Source: Amycolatopsis sp. CA-230715 (GTDB lineage: Bacteria; Actinomycetota; Actinomycetes; Mycobacteriales; Pseudonocardiaceae). From it: a stretch of DNA of 64,000 bases. Each line of letters begins with the position of its first letter. The first letter of the stretch is position 1. Positions 33,482 to 41,347 of this stretch are shown here, piece after piece. The position numbers and the translations under genes were made by a program. The stretch covers positions 8,617,501-8,681,500 of the forward strand of contig NZ_CP059997.1 of assembly GCF_018736145.1 (NCBI RefSeq). Direction: 5' to 3'. Below the pieces are notes generated by a model that was not told the DNA's origin, did not search any database, and saw nothing but the letters and a program-made list of their open reading frames with translations.

Positions 33482-34798
33482 TTACTTTCCGCGAGAGAAC
33501 GCGTCCTGGACGTCCTGCGAAGAATGCGCGAGTGCCGTGGCGTCGGGTTCCGCGGCGGTGACGCGGGGGAGGTGGACGAGGACGTCGTAGGCGTCGAGAG
33601 GGCTCACGTCGCCGACGACATTTCCTTGGTGTAGCTGGGAAGCGGCGCGAACGGCGGTCGTGTCGCCGGGGGAGAGGCGCCGGAGATCGGTGGCGAAGGG
33701 GCCGTCGGCGCTGGCGTCCATGAGCGCGTCGAGGGTGCCGGGGCGGGGCGGCTCCAGATCGGTGAACAGTTCACCCTGGTAGAAACCGGTTCCGGTGTTG
33801 AGGGTCCGGCCCGTGCCGTTGGTGGTGCCGATGACCAGGTAGTCCTCGCCGATCCGATCGGCGAGGTGCATTCCCATCGAGGACGCCGGGGCCAGGCCGG
33901 GGTACTGCACCGGCCACCGCTGGACGTGCCCGTTGTGCGCGGCCAGCACGGTGCGGTCCTCGCGGCCGAGGATCCAGCCGACGGTGTCGGCGATCGCGGA
34001 GTCGCGTGTGGACAGCAGGCTCGCCTGGTCGCCGCGGGCGATCGCGCGGGCGTTGGCGTCGATGGCGGCGGCGAGGCGCACCGCGCGGAACGCGCGTCCG
34101 TAGGCTTCGGCTCCGGTGCGCTCCTGGTATTCGAGCCGTTGCCCTTCCATGCGCACGGTGAGCTCGGCCAGTCCGGCCGTGAGCGCGTTCCGGCGCTCGG
34201 GTGGGAGGTTTCCGTAGGCGCCGATCGCTTCGGCGAGGCCGAAAGCGGACGGGACCGCGAAGGTCGACGCCGTCTCGCGGATACCGGGATCCACCGCGAA
34301 TTCGGGATCCGCGAGCGCGAGATACGCGATGACGGCGTCGATTCCGGGCAGCGGCGACACGTTCGAACCGGACAGGTCGATGCCGTAGAACCCGATCGGC
34401 CGCTCCGCCGTCCGGTTGTGCGCTCGCATCCACTCGAAGTGGTCCCGCATTTCGGTCCACAGCCCCATGAGCGAGGTCACGCCGTTCGCCATCACCTCGC
34501 CGAGCGGCTCGTCGCCACCGCGCACCCAGTCGTCGGCACGCCAGCCTTCGACGAAGCCGGATTCCATCGCGTAGGCGCCGAATCCGTGCCGCTCGACCAG
34601 GTACCGGGTCAGGCGGTGGCGCAGGCGGTAGTTCTCGTGGTTGTAGTGCGCGCTCTCGCCGATGGCCACCACGCGCGCGTCGCCGATCGCTTCGTCCAGC
34701 CACGCCAGATCGTCCTGGGGCCCGGCCGGGTCGAGCGTGCGCAGCGGCCGCACCGCGTCCGCGCTCAACCGGGCCGGTGCCGAGGTGTCGGTGGTCAT
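33482..34798 (-). CDS. Erythromycin esterase-family protein
   Basis: A 438-residue protein of PF05139 (EreA/EreB fold). The active-site segment VVAIGESAHYNHENYRLR contains the family Glu and His (GESxH), and further His residues occur in AAHNGHVQRW. Characterised members open macrolactone rings, but many homologues have unknown substrates. ATG at 34798 is chosen because GGGAGGGCGG lies just ahead; ATG at 34813 overlaps that site. It diverges from an ArsR-like gene with two shared operators. With the ABC-F pair nearby it may form part of a macrolide-tolerance set. Confidence 0.82.
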   Translation of the reverse strand: MTTDTSAPARLSADAVRPLRTLDPAGPQDDLAWLDEAIGDARVVAIGESAHYNHENYRLRHRLTRYLVERHGFGAYAMESGFVEGWRADDWVRGGDEPLGEVMANGVTSLMGLWTEMRDHFEWMRAHNRTAERPIGFYGIDLSGSNVSPLPGIDAVIAYLALADPEFAVDPGIRETASTFAVPSAFGLAEAIGAYGNLPPERRNALTAGLAELTVRMEGQRLEYQERTGAEAYGRAFRAVRLAAAIDANARAIARGDQASLLSTRDSAIADTVGWILGREDRTVLAAHNGHVQRWPVQYPGLAPASSMGMHLADRIGEDYLVIGTTNGTGRTLNTGTGFYQGELFTDLEPPRPGTLDALMDASADGPFATDLRRLSPGDTTAVRAASQLHQGNVVGDVSPLDAYDVLVHLPRVTAAEPDATALAHSSQDVQDAFSRGK

Positions 34799-34818
34799 GA
34801 TCCGCCCTCCCATGTCAG

Positions 34819-34854
34819 TCCCAACTTTGGGAACAGTACCAAATATGGGACAAT
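34819..34854. promoter_or_regulatory. Twin ArsR-type operators and leaderless promoter
   Basis: TCCCAACTTTGGGAA (34819-34833) and TACCAAATATGGGAC (34837-34851) agree at 11 of 15 positions and are spaced 18 bases apart. On the plus strand TTGGGA-N16-GACAAT (34827-34854) would start transcription at about the GTG codon at 34861, giving a leaderless mRNA. The erythromycin-esterase-like gene runs the other way. Confidence 0.6.
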
Positions 34855-34860
34855 GGCGCG

Positions 34861-35403
34861 GTGGACACCCTCGACCTCCTGCTGCACCCGGTCCGGCTCC
34901 GAATCGTGCACGCGCTCTCCGGTGGACGCCCCCGTACGACCTCCGAGCTGAGCGAGGCCCTGCCCGACGTCCCGAGGACGAGCGTGTACCGGCACGTCGG
35001 CCTGCTCGCCGAGGCGGGACTGCTGGAGGTCGCCGACGAACAGCGCGTGCGGGGCATCGTCGAGCGGCACTACCGGCTTCGGCGGGAGCGGGCGAGGATC
35101 GAAGAGGAAGCGGGCGCCTCGATGTCGCTGGATGACCACCGTCGCGGATTCGCGGCGGGCACGGCCGTCCTGCTCGCCGAATTCAATGCCTACCTCGACC
35201 GGCCGGGTGCCGATCCCTTCGCCGATTCCGTCGGGTACCGGCAGGGCACATTTTGGCTCAGCCCCGGCGAACTCGCCGAGATGATCGGGGAACTCCGCCA
35301 GGTCTTCGCGAGGCGGGCGGACAACGGACCGGCGCCGGATCGGCGGTCCTACCTGATGAGCACGATCGTCTTCCCGTCCGATGGTGCCGGGGAAGCGAGC
35401 TGA
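34861..35403 (+). CDS. ArsR/HTH_20-type transcriptional regulator
   Basis: A 180-residue protein with an N-terminal winged helix (LLLHPVRLRIVHALSGGRP, TTSELSEALPDVPRTSVYRH) and a helical C-terminal part with no metal-binding cysteines. GTG at 34861 has no Shine-Dalgarno site, but a -10-like GACAAT ends 6 bases upstream, so a leaderless start is likely. It is divergent from the erythromycin-esterase-family gene and probably represses both through the twin boxes between them. Confidence 0.82.
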   Translation: MDTLDLLLHPVRLRIVHALSGGRPRTTSELSEALPDVPRTSVYRHVGLLAEAGLLEVADEQRVRGIVERHYRLRRERARIEEEAGASMSLDDHRRGFAAGTAVLLAEFNAYLDRPGADPFADSVGYRQGTFWLSPGELAEMIGELRQVFARRADNGPAPDRRSYLMSTIVFPSDGAGEAS

Positions 35404-35442
35404 CAGTCTCGACGGCTTCCAGAAGGATTACCCTCGACGGTC

Positions 35443-35871
35443 ATGAGCGATCAGTGCCTGTTCTGCGGCATCGTGGCCGGCGAGGTCCCCAGCGCGAAGG
35501 TAGCCGAAGACGACACGACGTACGCCTTCATGGACATCAACCCGGCCTCGGACGGTCACCTGCTGGTCGTGCCCAAGCGCCACAGCAAAGACCTGCTCGA
35601 CATCGGCGCCGCGGACCTTGCCGATGTCACGGTGGCGGCGCAACGGATCGCGAAGGCGGTGAGCAAGGAGCTCGGCGCCGACGGCGTGAACCTCCTCAAC
35701 TGCTGTGGTGCCGACGCGTGGCAGACCGTCTTCCACTTCCACCTGCACGTGATTCCGCGGTACGTCGACAAGACCAAGGACCGGTTGGTGCTGCCATGGC
35801 GGCCGGGGGTCCCTGGTGACCCGGCGGCGATCGCCGCACTGGGTGCCAGGCTCTCCGCGGCGGTCGACTGA
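35443..35871 (+). CDS. HIT-family nucleotide hydrolase/transferase
   Basis: A 142-residue histidine-triad protein: CxxC-type zinc site CLFCGIV near the N-terminus and the catalytic triad in FHFHLHVIPR near residue 100. HINT-branch enzymes hydrolyse adenylated substrates such as AMP-lysine. ATG at 35443, preceded by a weak site. It stands alone between the ArsR gene and the SDR operon. Confidence 0.9.
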   Translation: MSDQCLFCGIVAGEVPSAKVAEDDTTYAFMDINPASDGHLLVVPKRHSKDLLDIGAADLADVTVAAQRIAKAVSKELGADGVNLLNCCGADAWQTVFHFHLHVIPRYVDKTKDRLVLPWRPGVPGDPAAIAALGARLSAAVD

Positions 35872-35982
35872 CTTCGGCCGACTGGCACGACTTTCTTCGC
35901 GGTCGATCCGGTCCGCATCGTGCTGTCCCGGAGCGTGCAGCGCGGCGCGGGATCCGAGTGGTGGCCGCGGGCGGATCGCGCC

Positions 35983-36012
35983 TAGTATCGGTGACCAACC
36001 GCTTAGTACGTT
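35983..36012 (+). promoter_or_regulatory. Operator and probable -10 of SDR operon
   Basis: A TAGTAT (35983-35988) fits a -10. The following box ACCAACCGCTTAGTA (35994-36008) is identical over 15 bases to the box in the transporter promoter at 22507 and 20 of 22 bases agree when extended. Here the flanks make CAAC-N10-GTTG. The box would cover the transcription start. Confidence 0.6.
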
Positions 36013-36034
36013 GTCGACGGAAAGGGCCGCAGCA

Positions 36035-36787
36035 GTGAACTCGTTCAAGGACCGGGTCGCCATCGTGACCGGCGCCAGCAGGGGTATCGGCCTCGGCGTC
36101 GCCAAGGAACTCGTCTCCCGCGGCGCCAAGGTGTGCATCACCGCCCGCAAGCCGGAACCGCTCGCCGAGGCGGTCGCGGAACTGGGTGGTGACGACGTCG
36201 CCATCGCGGTCGCGGGCAAGGCCGACAACCCCGAGCACCAGGACGAGGCCGTCGCGACCGCGATCGACCGGTTCGGCAGCCTCGATCTGCTGGTGAACAA
36301 CGCCGGGATCAACCCGGTCTACGGTCCGGTGATCGACGTCGACGACGCGGCCGCCGCGAAGCTCATGGCCGTCAACGTGCTGGCGCCGCTCGCGTGGACG
36401 CGGAAGGCGCGCGACGCGTGGATGGGCGAGCACGGCGGCGCGGTCGTCAACGTCGCGTCCATCGCCGGCCTGCGCGCCTCGCCGGGGATCGGCATGTACG
36501 GGGTGACCAAGGCCGCGCTGATCCGGCTGACCGTCGAGCTGGCCGCCGAACTCGGGCCGAAGATCCGCCTCAACGCGGTCGCGCCCGCCGTGGTGAAGAC
36601 GTCCTTCGCCACCGCGTTGTACGAGGGCAGGGAGGACGAGGTCGCCGCGGCGTACCCGTTGAAGCGCCTCGGCGTGCCGGAGGACATCGCGGGCGCGGTG
36701 GCGTTCCTGCTGTCCGAGGAGGCCGGGTGGATCACCGGTCAGACGCTCGTGCTCGACGGCGGCGTCTCGCTCGGAGGTGGCCTGTGA
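36035..36787 (+). CDS. SDR oxidoreductase (FabG-like)
   Basis: A 250-residue classical short-chain dehydrogenase: NAD(P)-binding TGASRGIG near residue 13, NNAG near 90, catalytic YGVTK near 155. It would oxidise or reduce a hydroxy/keto group, probably on an acyl-CoA. GTG at 36035 with AAAGG 10 bases upstream. Its stop overlaps the GTG of the next SDR (GTGA), so the two form an operon, controlled through the operator at 35994. Confidence 0.88.
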   Translation: MNSFKDRVAIVTGASRGIGLGVAKELVSRGAKVCITARKPEPLAEAVAELGGDDVAIAVAGKADNPEHQDEAVATAIDRFGSLDLLVNNAGINPVYGPVIDVDDAAAAKLMAVNVLAPLAWTRKARDAWMGEHGGAVVNVASIAGLRASPGIGMYGVTKAALIRLTVELAAELGPKIRLNAVAPAVVKTSFATALYEGREDEVAAAYPLKRLGVPEDIAGAVAFLLSEEAGWITGQTLVLDGGVSLGGGL

Positions 36788-37563
36788 CCACGCTGAAGGA
36801 CGCGGGTGTCGTCGTCACCGGTGGTGGTGGCGGGATCGGTGCCGCGCTGGCGAGGCGGTTCCGCGCGGAGGGTGCGCGCGTGGTCGTCGCGGACCTGGAC
36901 GAGAAGTCGGTGACCTCGGTGGCCGAAGAGGTCGGTGGCACCGCGTTCGTCGGTGATGTCGCGAGCGAAGACGGCGTGCGGCGGCTGATCGACACCGCGA
37001 ATGGCGCGCTCGGCGCGATCGACGTGTTCTGCGCCAACGCGGGTATCGCGCCGCACGGCGGTCCCGAAGCCCCCGCCTCGGTATGGCAGGCGGCGTGGGA
37101 CGTGAACGTGATGGCACACGTTCGCGCGGCGGACCTGCTCCTGCCGGGCTGGCTCGAACGCGGTCGCGGGCACTTCGTCGCGACGGTGTCCGCGGCCGGG
37201 ATCTTGACCAGCCTCGGATCCGCGCCGTATTCGGTCACCAAGCACGGCGCGCTGGCCTTCGCCGAATGGCTGAGCGCGACCTACCGCCATCGCGGCATCA
37301 CCGTGCAGGCGGTGTGCCCGCAGGGCGTGCGGACGAACATGCTCTCCGGCACCGGCAAGGCGGGCGACTTCCTGATGGGGGCGTCGGCGATCGAACCCGA
37401 GCAGGTGTCCGACGCGCTGTTCACCGCGATGGCCGAGAACCGGTTCCTGGTGCTCCCGCATCCCGAGGTGGCGGACTACTACGCGGCCCGCGCCACGCAG
37501 ACCGACCGGTGGCTCGGCGGGATGAACAAGCTGCAGCGCAAGGTGGAGGAGCTGGAGGGCTGA
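36784..37563 (+). CDS. SDR oxidoreductase
   Basis: A 259-residue short-chain dehydrogenase: TGGGGGIG near residue 12, CANAG near 88, catalytic YSVTKHG near 152. It is coupled to the upstream SDR by a 4-base GTGA overlap. The C-terminal LPHPEVADYYAARATQTDRW extension is common in SDRs of actinomycete acyl-CoA and steroid catabolism loci. Substrate not defined. Confidence 0.88.
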   Translation: MTTLKDAGVVVTGGGGGIGAALARRFRAEGARVVVADLDEKSVTSVAEEVGGTAFVGDVASEDGVRRLIDTANGALGAIDVFCANAGIAPHGGPEAPASVWQAAWDVNVMAHVRAADLLLPGWLERGRGHFVATVSAAGILTSLGSAPYSVTKHGALAFAEWLSATYRHRGITVQAVCPQGVRTNMLSGTGKAGDFLMGASAIEPEQVSDALFTAMAENRFLVLPHPEVADYYAARATQTDRWLGGMNKLQRKVEELEG

Positions 37564-37568
37564 GGCGC

Positions 37569-37617
37569 TTGACGGCGACGGCCGGTATCCATAGCGTTGA
37601 CATACCGACTGGTCGGT
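37569..37617 (+). promoter_or_regulatory. Promoter and TetR operator of acyl-CoA ligase gene
   Basis: TTGACG (37569-37574) and TAGCGT (37592-37597) are spaced by 17 bases. The predicted start falls in the palindrome ATACCGACTGGTCGGT (37602-37617). The same palindrome, extended to 18 bases, lies ahead of the acyl-CoA dehydrogenase operon at 45977. Confidence 0.65.
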
Positions 37618-37636
37618 TCGGGTTCGAGGAGTGTGG

Positions 37637-39289
37637 ATGAGCTGGTACGAAACGAAACCCTGGCTCGCGCAGTACGACGAGCGCATGCTCGCCGCGCCGC
37701 CGATCGAAGCGACGACGCTGCTCGCCACGTTCCGCTCGGCCGTCGCCCGCGCGCCTGAGCGGACCGCGATCTCCTACTTCGACGGCTCGCTCACCTACCG
37801 CGAGGTGGACGAGCTGTCGGACGGCGTGGCGGCCTACCTCCGCTCGGCGGGCTTCGTGCCGGGTGACCGGCTCGCGCTGGTGCTGCAGAACATCCCGCAG
37901 TTCGTGCTGGCGCTGCTCGGCGCCTGGAAGGCGGGCGGGATCGCGGTCCCGGTGAACCCGATGTACCGCGAGCGGGAGCTGACCCACGTGTTCACCGACG
38001 CGGGGGTGCGGGCCGTGGTGTGCTCGCCGAAGGCGTGGCGCGACCGGATCTCGGCGGTCGCGGCGGCAGCGGGGGTGCCGATCGGACTGGTCGCGAGCGA
38101 ACTGGACTTCCAGACCAGGAACGACGAACGGGTGCTCGGCGGTGCGGCGCGCGTGCCCGTCGAAGGGGCGCGCGACCTGCTCGACATCGCGCGCCAGTAC
38201 CACGACGCGGTGCCGGATCCCGGGCTCTCCGGCGGCGACGTCGCGCTCATCAGCTACACCTCGGGTACCAGCGGCACACCGAAGGGCGCGACCAACACGC
38301 ATCGCAACATCGCGGTGAACGCCGCGTCCCTCCGCACGTTTTCCGATATGGCGGAGGGTGGGGTGATCTTCACGCTCGCCCCGCTCTTCCACATCACCGG
38401 CATGGTGTGCGAACTGGCCACCGCGATCGACCTGGCGGGCACGCTGGTGCTGGCGTACCGGTTCGAAGCGGGCGTGGTGCTCGACGCGTTCCGGGAAACG
38501 AGCCCGGTCTACACGGTCGGCCCGTCGACGGCGTACATGGCGTTGATGGCCCATCCCGACGCGACGCGCGAGCACTTCGCGTCGTTCGAGCTGCTCTACT
38601 CGGGCGGGGCGGCACTTCCGCCCGCGGTGGTGGAGGCGTTCCGCGAGAAGTTCGGCCAGTACATCCGCAACGGTTACGGCCTCACCGAGACGACAGCGGG
38701 CTGCGTCTCGGTGCCGGGGTCGAGGGAGGCGCCGATCGACCCCGCCTCCGGCACCATCTCGATCGGCCTGCCGGTGCCGGGGACGATCGTGCGGATCCTC
38801 GGGGACGACGGAACCGAGGCGCCGCAAGGGGAACCGGGCGAGATCGTGATCGAGGGCCCGACCGTGGTGCCCGGCTACTGGAACCTCGCCGAGGCGACCG
38901 AGCAGAGCATGCCAGGCGGGCGGCTGCACACCGGCGACATCGGGTTCATGGACGCCGACGGCTGGGTGTACGTGGTGGACCGCAAGAAAGACATGATCAA
39001 CGCCTCCGGGTTCAAGGTGTGGCCGCGCGAGGTCGAGGACGTGCTCTACACCCACGAGCACGTGCGCGAGGCCGCGGTCGTCGGCGTCCCCGACGAGTAC
39101 CGCGGCGAGACGGTGAAGGCGTACGTGAGCGCGCGCCCCGGCACCAGCCCCGATCCCGAAGAGCTGATCGCCTACTGCCGTGCGCAGCTCGCCGCCTACA
39201 AGAGCCCGCGGACGGTCGAAGTGCTCGCCGAACTGCCGAAAACGGCGAGCGGGAAAATCCTGCGTCGTGAGCTGCGGGCCAGGGACTAA
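37637..39289 (+). CDS. Acyl-CoA ligase (AMP-forming)
   Basis: A 550-residue ANL-family ligase: AMP-binding YTSGTSGTPKGA near residue 212, NGYGLTETTAG near 346, and the C-terminal hinge and catalytic Lys (PKTASGKILRREL near 536). It activates a carboxylic acid as its CoA thioester for the oxidation genes nearby. ATG at 37637 behind GAGGAG; GTG at 37631 is possible. The TetR operator at its promoter and the TetR gene downstream suggest local repression. Confidence 0.92.
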   Translation: MSWYETKPWLAQYDERMLAAPPIEATTLLATFRSAVARAPERTAISYFDGSLTYREVDELSDGVAAYLRSAGFVPGDRLALVLQNIPQFVLALLGAWKAGGIAVPVNPMYRERELTHVFTDAGVRAVVCSPKAWRDRISAVAAAAGVPIGLVASELDFQTRNDERVLGGAARVPVEGARDLLDIARQYHDAVPDPGLSGGDVALISYTSGTSGTPKGATNTHRNIAVNAASLRTFSDMAEGGVIFTLAPLFHITGMVCELATAIDLAGTLVLAYRFEAGVVLDAFRETSPVYTVGPSTAYMALMAHPDATREHFASFELLYSGGAALPPAVVEAFREKFGQYIRNGYGLTETTAGCVSVPGSREAPIDPASGTISIGLPVPGTIVRILGDDGTEAPQGEPGEIVIEGPTVVPGYWNLAEATEQSMPGGRLHTGDIGFMDADGWVYVVDRKKDMINASGFKVWPREVEDVLYTHEHVREAAVVGVPDEYRGETVKAYVSARPGTSPDPEELIAYCRAQLAAYKSPRTVEVLAELPKTASGKILRRELRARD

Positions 39290-39338
39290 TGGAGACGGTT
39301 TAGCCTGGAGGTTCGAGAAGGGGAAGGGGAGGGCCGCG

Positions 39339-39953
39339 ATGACCAGGGCCACCGCGCGCAAGGCGGAAGCGGAACCGGACGCCACCGTGCCGAGACGGCT
39401 GCTGTCGGTCGCGACGAAGCTGTTCGCCAAGAAGGGGTTCGACCGCACCTCGGTGCAGGAGATCGTGGAGGCGGCAGGCGTCACCAAGGGCGCCATGTAC
39501 CACTACTTCGACTCCAAGGACGACCTGCTCTACGAGATCTACGGGCGGGTGCTGCGCGAGCAGACCGAACAGCTCGAGAAGGTCGCGGTCACCGAGGCGC
39601 CGTTGCGGGAGCGGTTGCGCACCGCGTCCACCGACGTGGTGGTCAGCACGATCGCGAACCTCGACGACAACAAGGTCTTCTGGCAGTCGATGCACCAGCT
39701 CAGCCAGGAGAAGCAGCGCACGGTGCGCGCCGAGCGGCGCAAGTACCACGAGCGGTTCCGCGGGCTCATCGAAGAGGGCCAGCGCTCGGGCGAGTTCCGC
39801 GCGGACAAGCCAGCGGACATCATCATCGACTTCTTCTTCGGCTCGGTGCACCACCTCGGCAGCTGGTACCGGCGCGGCGGATCGCTGTCGGCCCGGCAGG
39901 TCGGCGAGCACTACGCCGATCTGCTGCTCGCCTCGCTGCGCCCGGACGGATGA
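39339..39953 (+). CDS. TetR-family regulator of acyl-CoA genes
   Basis: A 204-residue TetR protein with a basic N-terminus, then the helix-turn-helix (FAKKGFDRTSVQEIVEAAG, VTKGAMYHYFDSK). ATG at 39339 behind AGGGGAAGGGGAG. It follows the acyl-CoA ligase by 49 bases and is the best candidate to bind the ATACCGAC...GTCGGTAT palindromes at 37602 and 45977, which would let it control both the ligase and the acyl-CoA dehydrogenase operon. Confidence 0.9.
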   Translation: MTRATARKAEAEPDATVPRRLLSVATKLFAKKGFDRTSVQEIVEAAGVTKGAMYHYFDSKDDLLYEIYGRVLREQTEQLEKVAVTEAPLRERLRTASTDVVVSTIANLDDNKVFWQSMHQLSQEKQRTVRAERRKYHERFRGLIEEGQRSGEFRADKPADIIIDFFFGSVHHLGSWYRRGGSLSARQVGEHYADLLLASLRPDG

Positions 39954-40294
39954 TTCCGTGAAGATCCGCGGGCCGCGAAGTCCCCGAAGGTGACTTTCGG
40001 GGAACTGGGCGCCCCGAAGGTCACTTTCGGGGCATCGGCGATCGTGCGCGGATCTACCGCCTGCACACGGAAGAACGGACCGTCCACAACGGAGTAACCC
40101 GCCGCGCGCACGGTTTTGGTTTCGAGCACCTGCGCGGTGAGGGCGTTCCCGGCGGCCACTTCGCGGAACCAGCCGAGGATCGTGGCCCCCTCGTGCCCCT
40201 GGCCGCGTTCCCAGGCGAGGTCGCCGATGTGCCACCGGCTCGCCGTGCTCCACAGCTCGCTGGTCAGCTCCTGCATGAGGCGTGTTTCGGTCAC
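39911..40294 (-). pseudogene. N-acetyltransferase (GNAT-like) remnant cut by palindromic repeats
   Basis: A minus-strand frame begins with GTG at 40294, overlapping the WYL regulator stop (GTGA). The first 75 or so residues (LWSTASRWHIGDLAWERG, then GATILGWFREVAAGNALTAQV) look like the N-terminal part of an actinomycete GNAT protein, which would normally be over 200 residues. From about base 40055 the frame runs into two CCCCGAAGG hairpins and reads PKVTFG twice, then continues antisense to the TetR gene to a stop at 39911. It is therefore probably a truncated gene of at most 127 residues. The GNAT call is from the N-terminus only. Confidence 0.55.
39962..40055. repeat. Composite palindromic repeat element (two hairpins with outer inverted repeat)
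   Basis: Two hairpins occur at 39982-40002 and 40012-40032. Each has arms CCCCGAAGG and CTTTCGGGG. They are enclosed by AGATCCGCG (39962-39970) and CGCGGATCT (40047-40055), a perfect outer inverted repeat. Related hairpins are at 56396 and 56540. The structure resembles REP/BIME-type elements. Confidence 0.75.
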
Positions 40295-41310
40295 CGCGGA
40301 GATGGTTCGGCACCGGCACGGCGTTCGCCACCGAATTGCGGAGTGCGGTAGGCGCGCGCGAGTGAAGCCACCGTCTCGCGCATCAGCTCGCGGAGCGACG
40401 CCGGGCCGAGTACTTCGATCTCGGCGCCGAGCCGGAGGAAGTCCGACACCGCACGGGCCTCGGACTCGATCGGCACCACCGCGTGCAGCCAGCCGGTGCC
40501 GGTCATCGTCCCGGTGTGGTCGACGGCGCGGACGACGGCCGAGTCCAGCAGATCGGGCAGCGTGCGCACGATCGTCGGCGACAGCAGCACTTCGGCCTTG
40601 CCGGTGTGCCGCCTGCGATCGAAATCGGCGAGGTAGGCACCCCAGTACCGGGCGAGGTCGAACCCCTCCGGCGGCTCGAACGGCTCGTCGAGCACTTCGA
40701 GGTCCCGGATCTGGGACACCCGGTAGGTGCGGATCGACGCTTCGCACGCCGCGACGAGGTACCAGCGGCCGCCCTTGAGCACCATGCCGTACGGATCGAG
40801 GACGCGCGTGACCTCCTGCGGCGCCTGCCAGCGGCAGTAGCGCACCCGCACGCGCCGCCGGTCCCACGCCGCGCTCGCCGCCGCCGTGAGGTGCGGGGCG
40901 TGCTCGCCGTCGGAGTACCAGCCGGGCGCGTCGAGGTGGAAGCAGTCCTGGATGCGCCCCGCGCGCTCGCGCAGCGCGCGGGGGAGCGCGGCGGTGAGCT
41001 TGAGCCTGGCGGCCGCGACCACCGACCCGAGCCCCAGCTCGGCCGCCGCGCCGGGAAGACCGGTGAGGAACAGCGCCTCGGCCTCGTCGGTGGTGAGCCC
41101 GGTCAGCTTCGTGCGGTACCCGTCGAGCAACTGGTACCCGCCCGCGTGCCCAGCGTCCCCGTAGAGCGGGACGCCGGCGGCGTGCAGCGATTCGACGTCG
41201 CGGTAGATCGTGCGGACCGACACCTCCAGCTCGTCGGCCAGTTCCCGCGCGGTCATCCGCCCGCGGGTCTGCAGGATTAGGAGCAGCGAGAGCAACCGGG
41301 ACGCGCGCAC
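40291..41310 (-). CDS. WYL-domain transcriptional regulator (YafY type)
   Basis: A 339-residue protein with an N-terminal HTH_11 domain (GRMTARELADELEVSVRTIY) and a WYL domain (GGRWYLVAACEA near residue 165), then a WCX-type C-terminus. WYL regulators respond to small ligands or nucleic acid. GTG at 41310. Its TGA overlaps the GTG of the truncated acetyltransferase, which it may once have regulated as an operon partner. Confidence 0.87.
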   Translation of the reverse strand: MRASRLLSLLLILQTRGRMTARELADELEVSVRTIYRDVESLHAAGVPLYGDAGHAGGYQLLDGYRTKLTGLTTDEAEALFLTGLPGAAAELGLGSVVAAARLKLTAALPRALRERAGRIQDCFHLDAPGWYSDGEHAPHLTAAASAAWDRRRVRVRYCRWQAPQEVTRVLDPYGMVLKGGRWYLVAACEASIRTYRVSQIRDLEVLDEPFEPPEGFDLARYWGAYLADFDRRRHTGKAEVLLSPTIVRTLPDLLDSAVVRAVDHTGTMTGTGWLHAVVPIESEARAVSDFLRLGAEIEVLGPASLRELMRETVASLARAYRTPQFGGERRAGAEPSPR

Positions 41311-41347
41311 CGCCCCGGTCTACCACCGCCCACCGACATTTCCCGGC

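Noticed and set aside
34798..34813. ATG at 34813 as start of the erythromycin-esterase-family gene
   Set aside because: It would include the GGGAGGGCGG ribosome binding site within the coding region; ATG at 34798 fits better.
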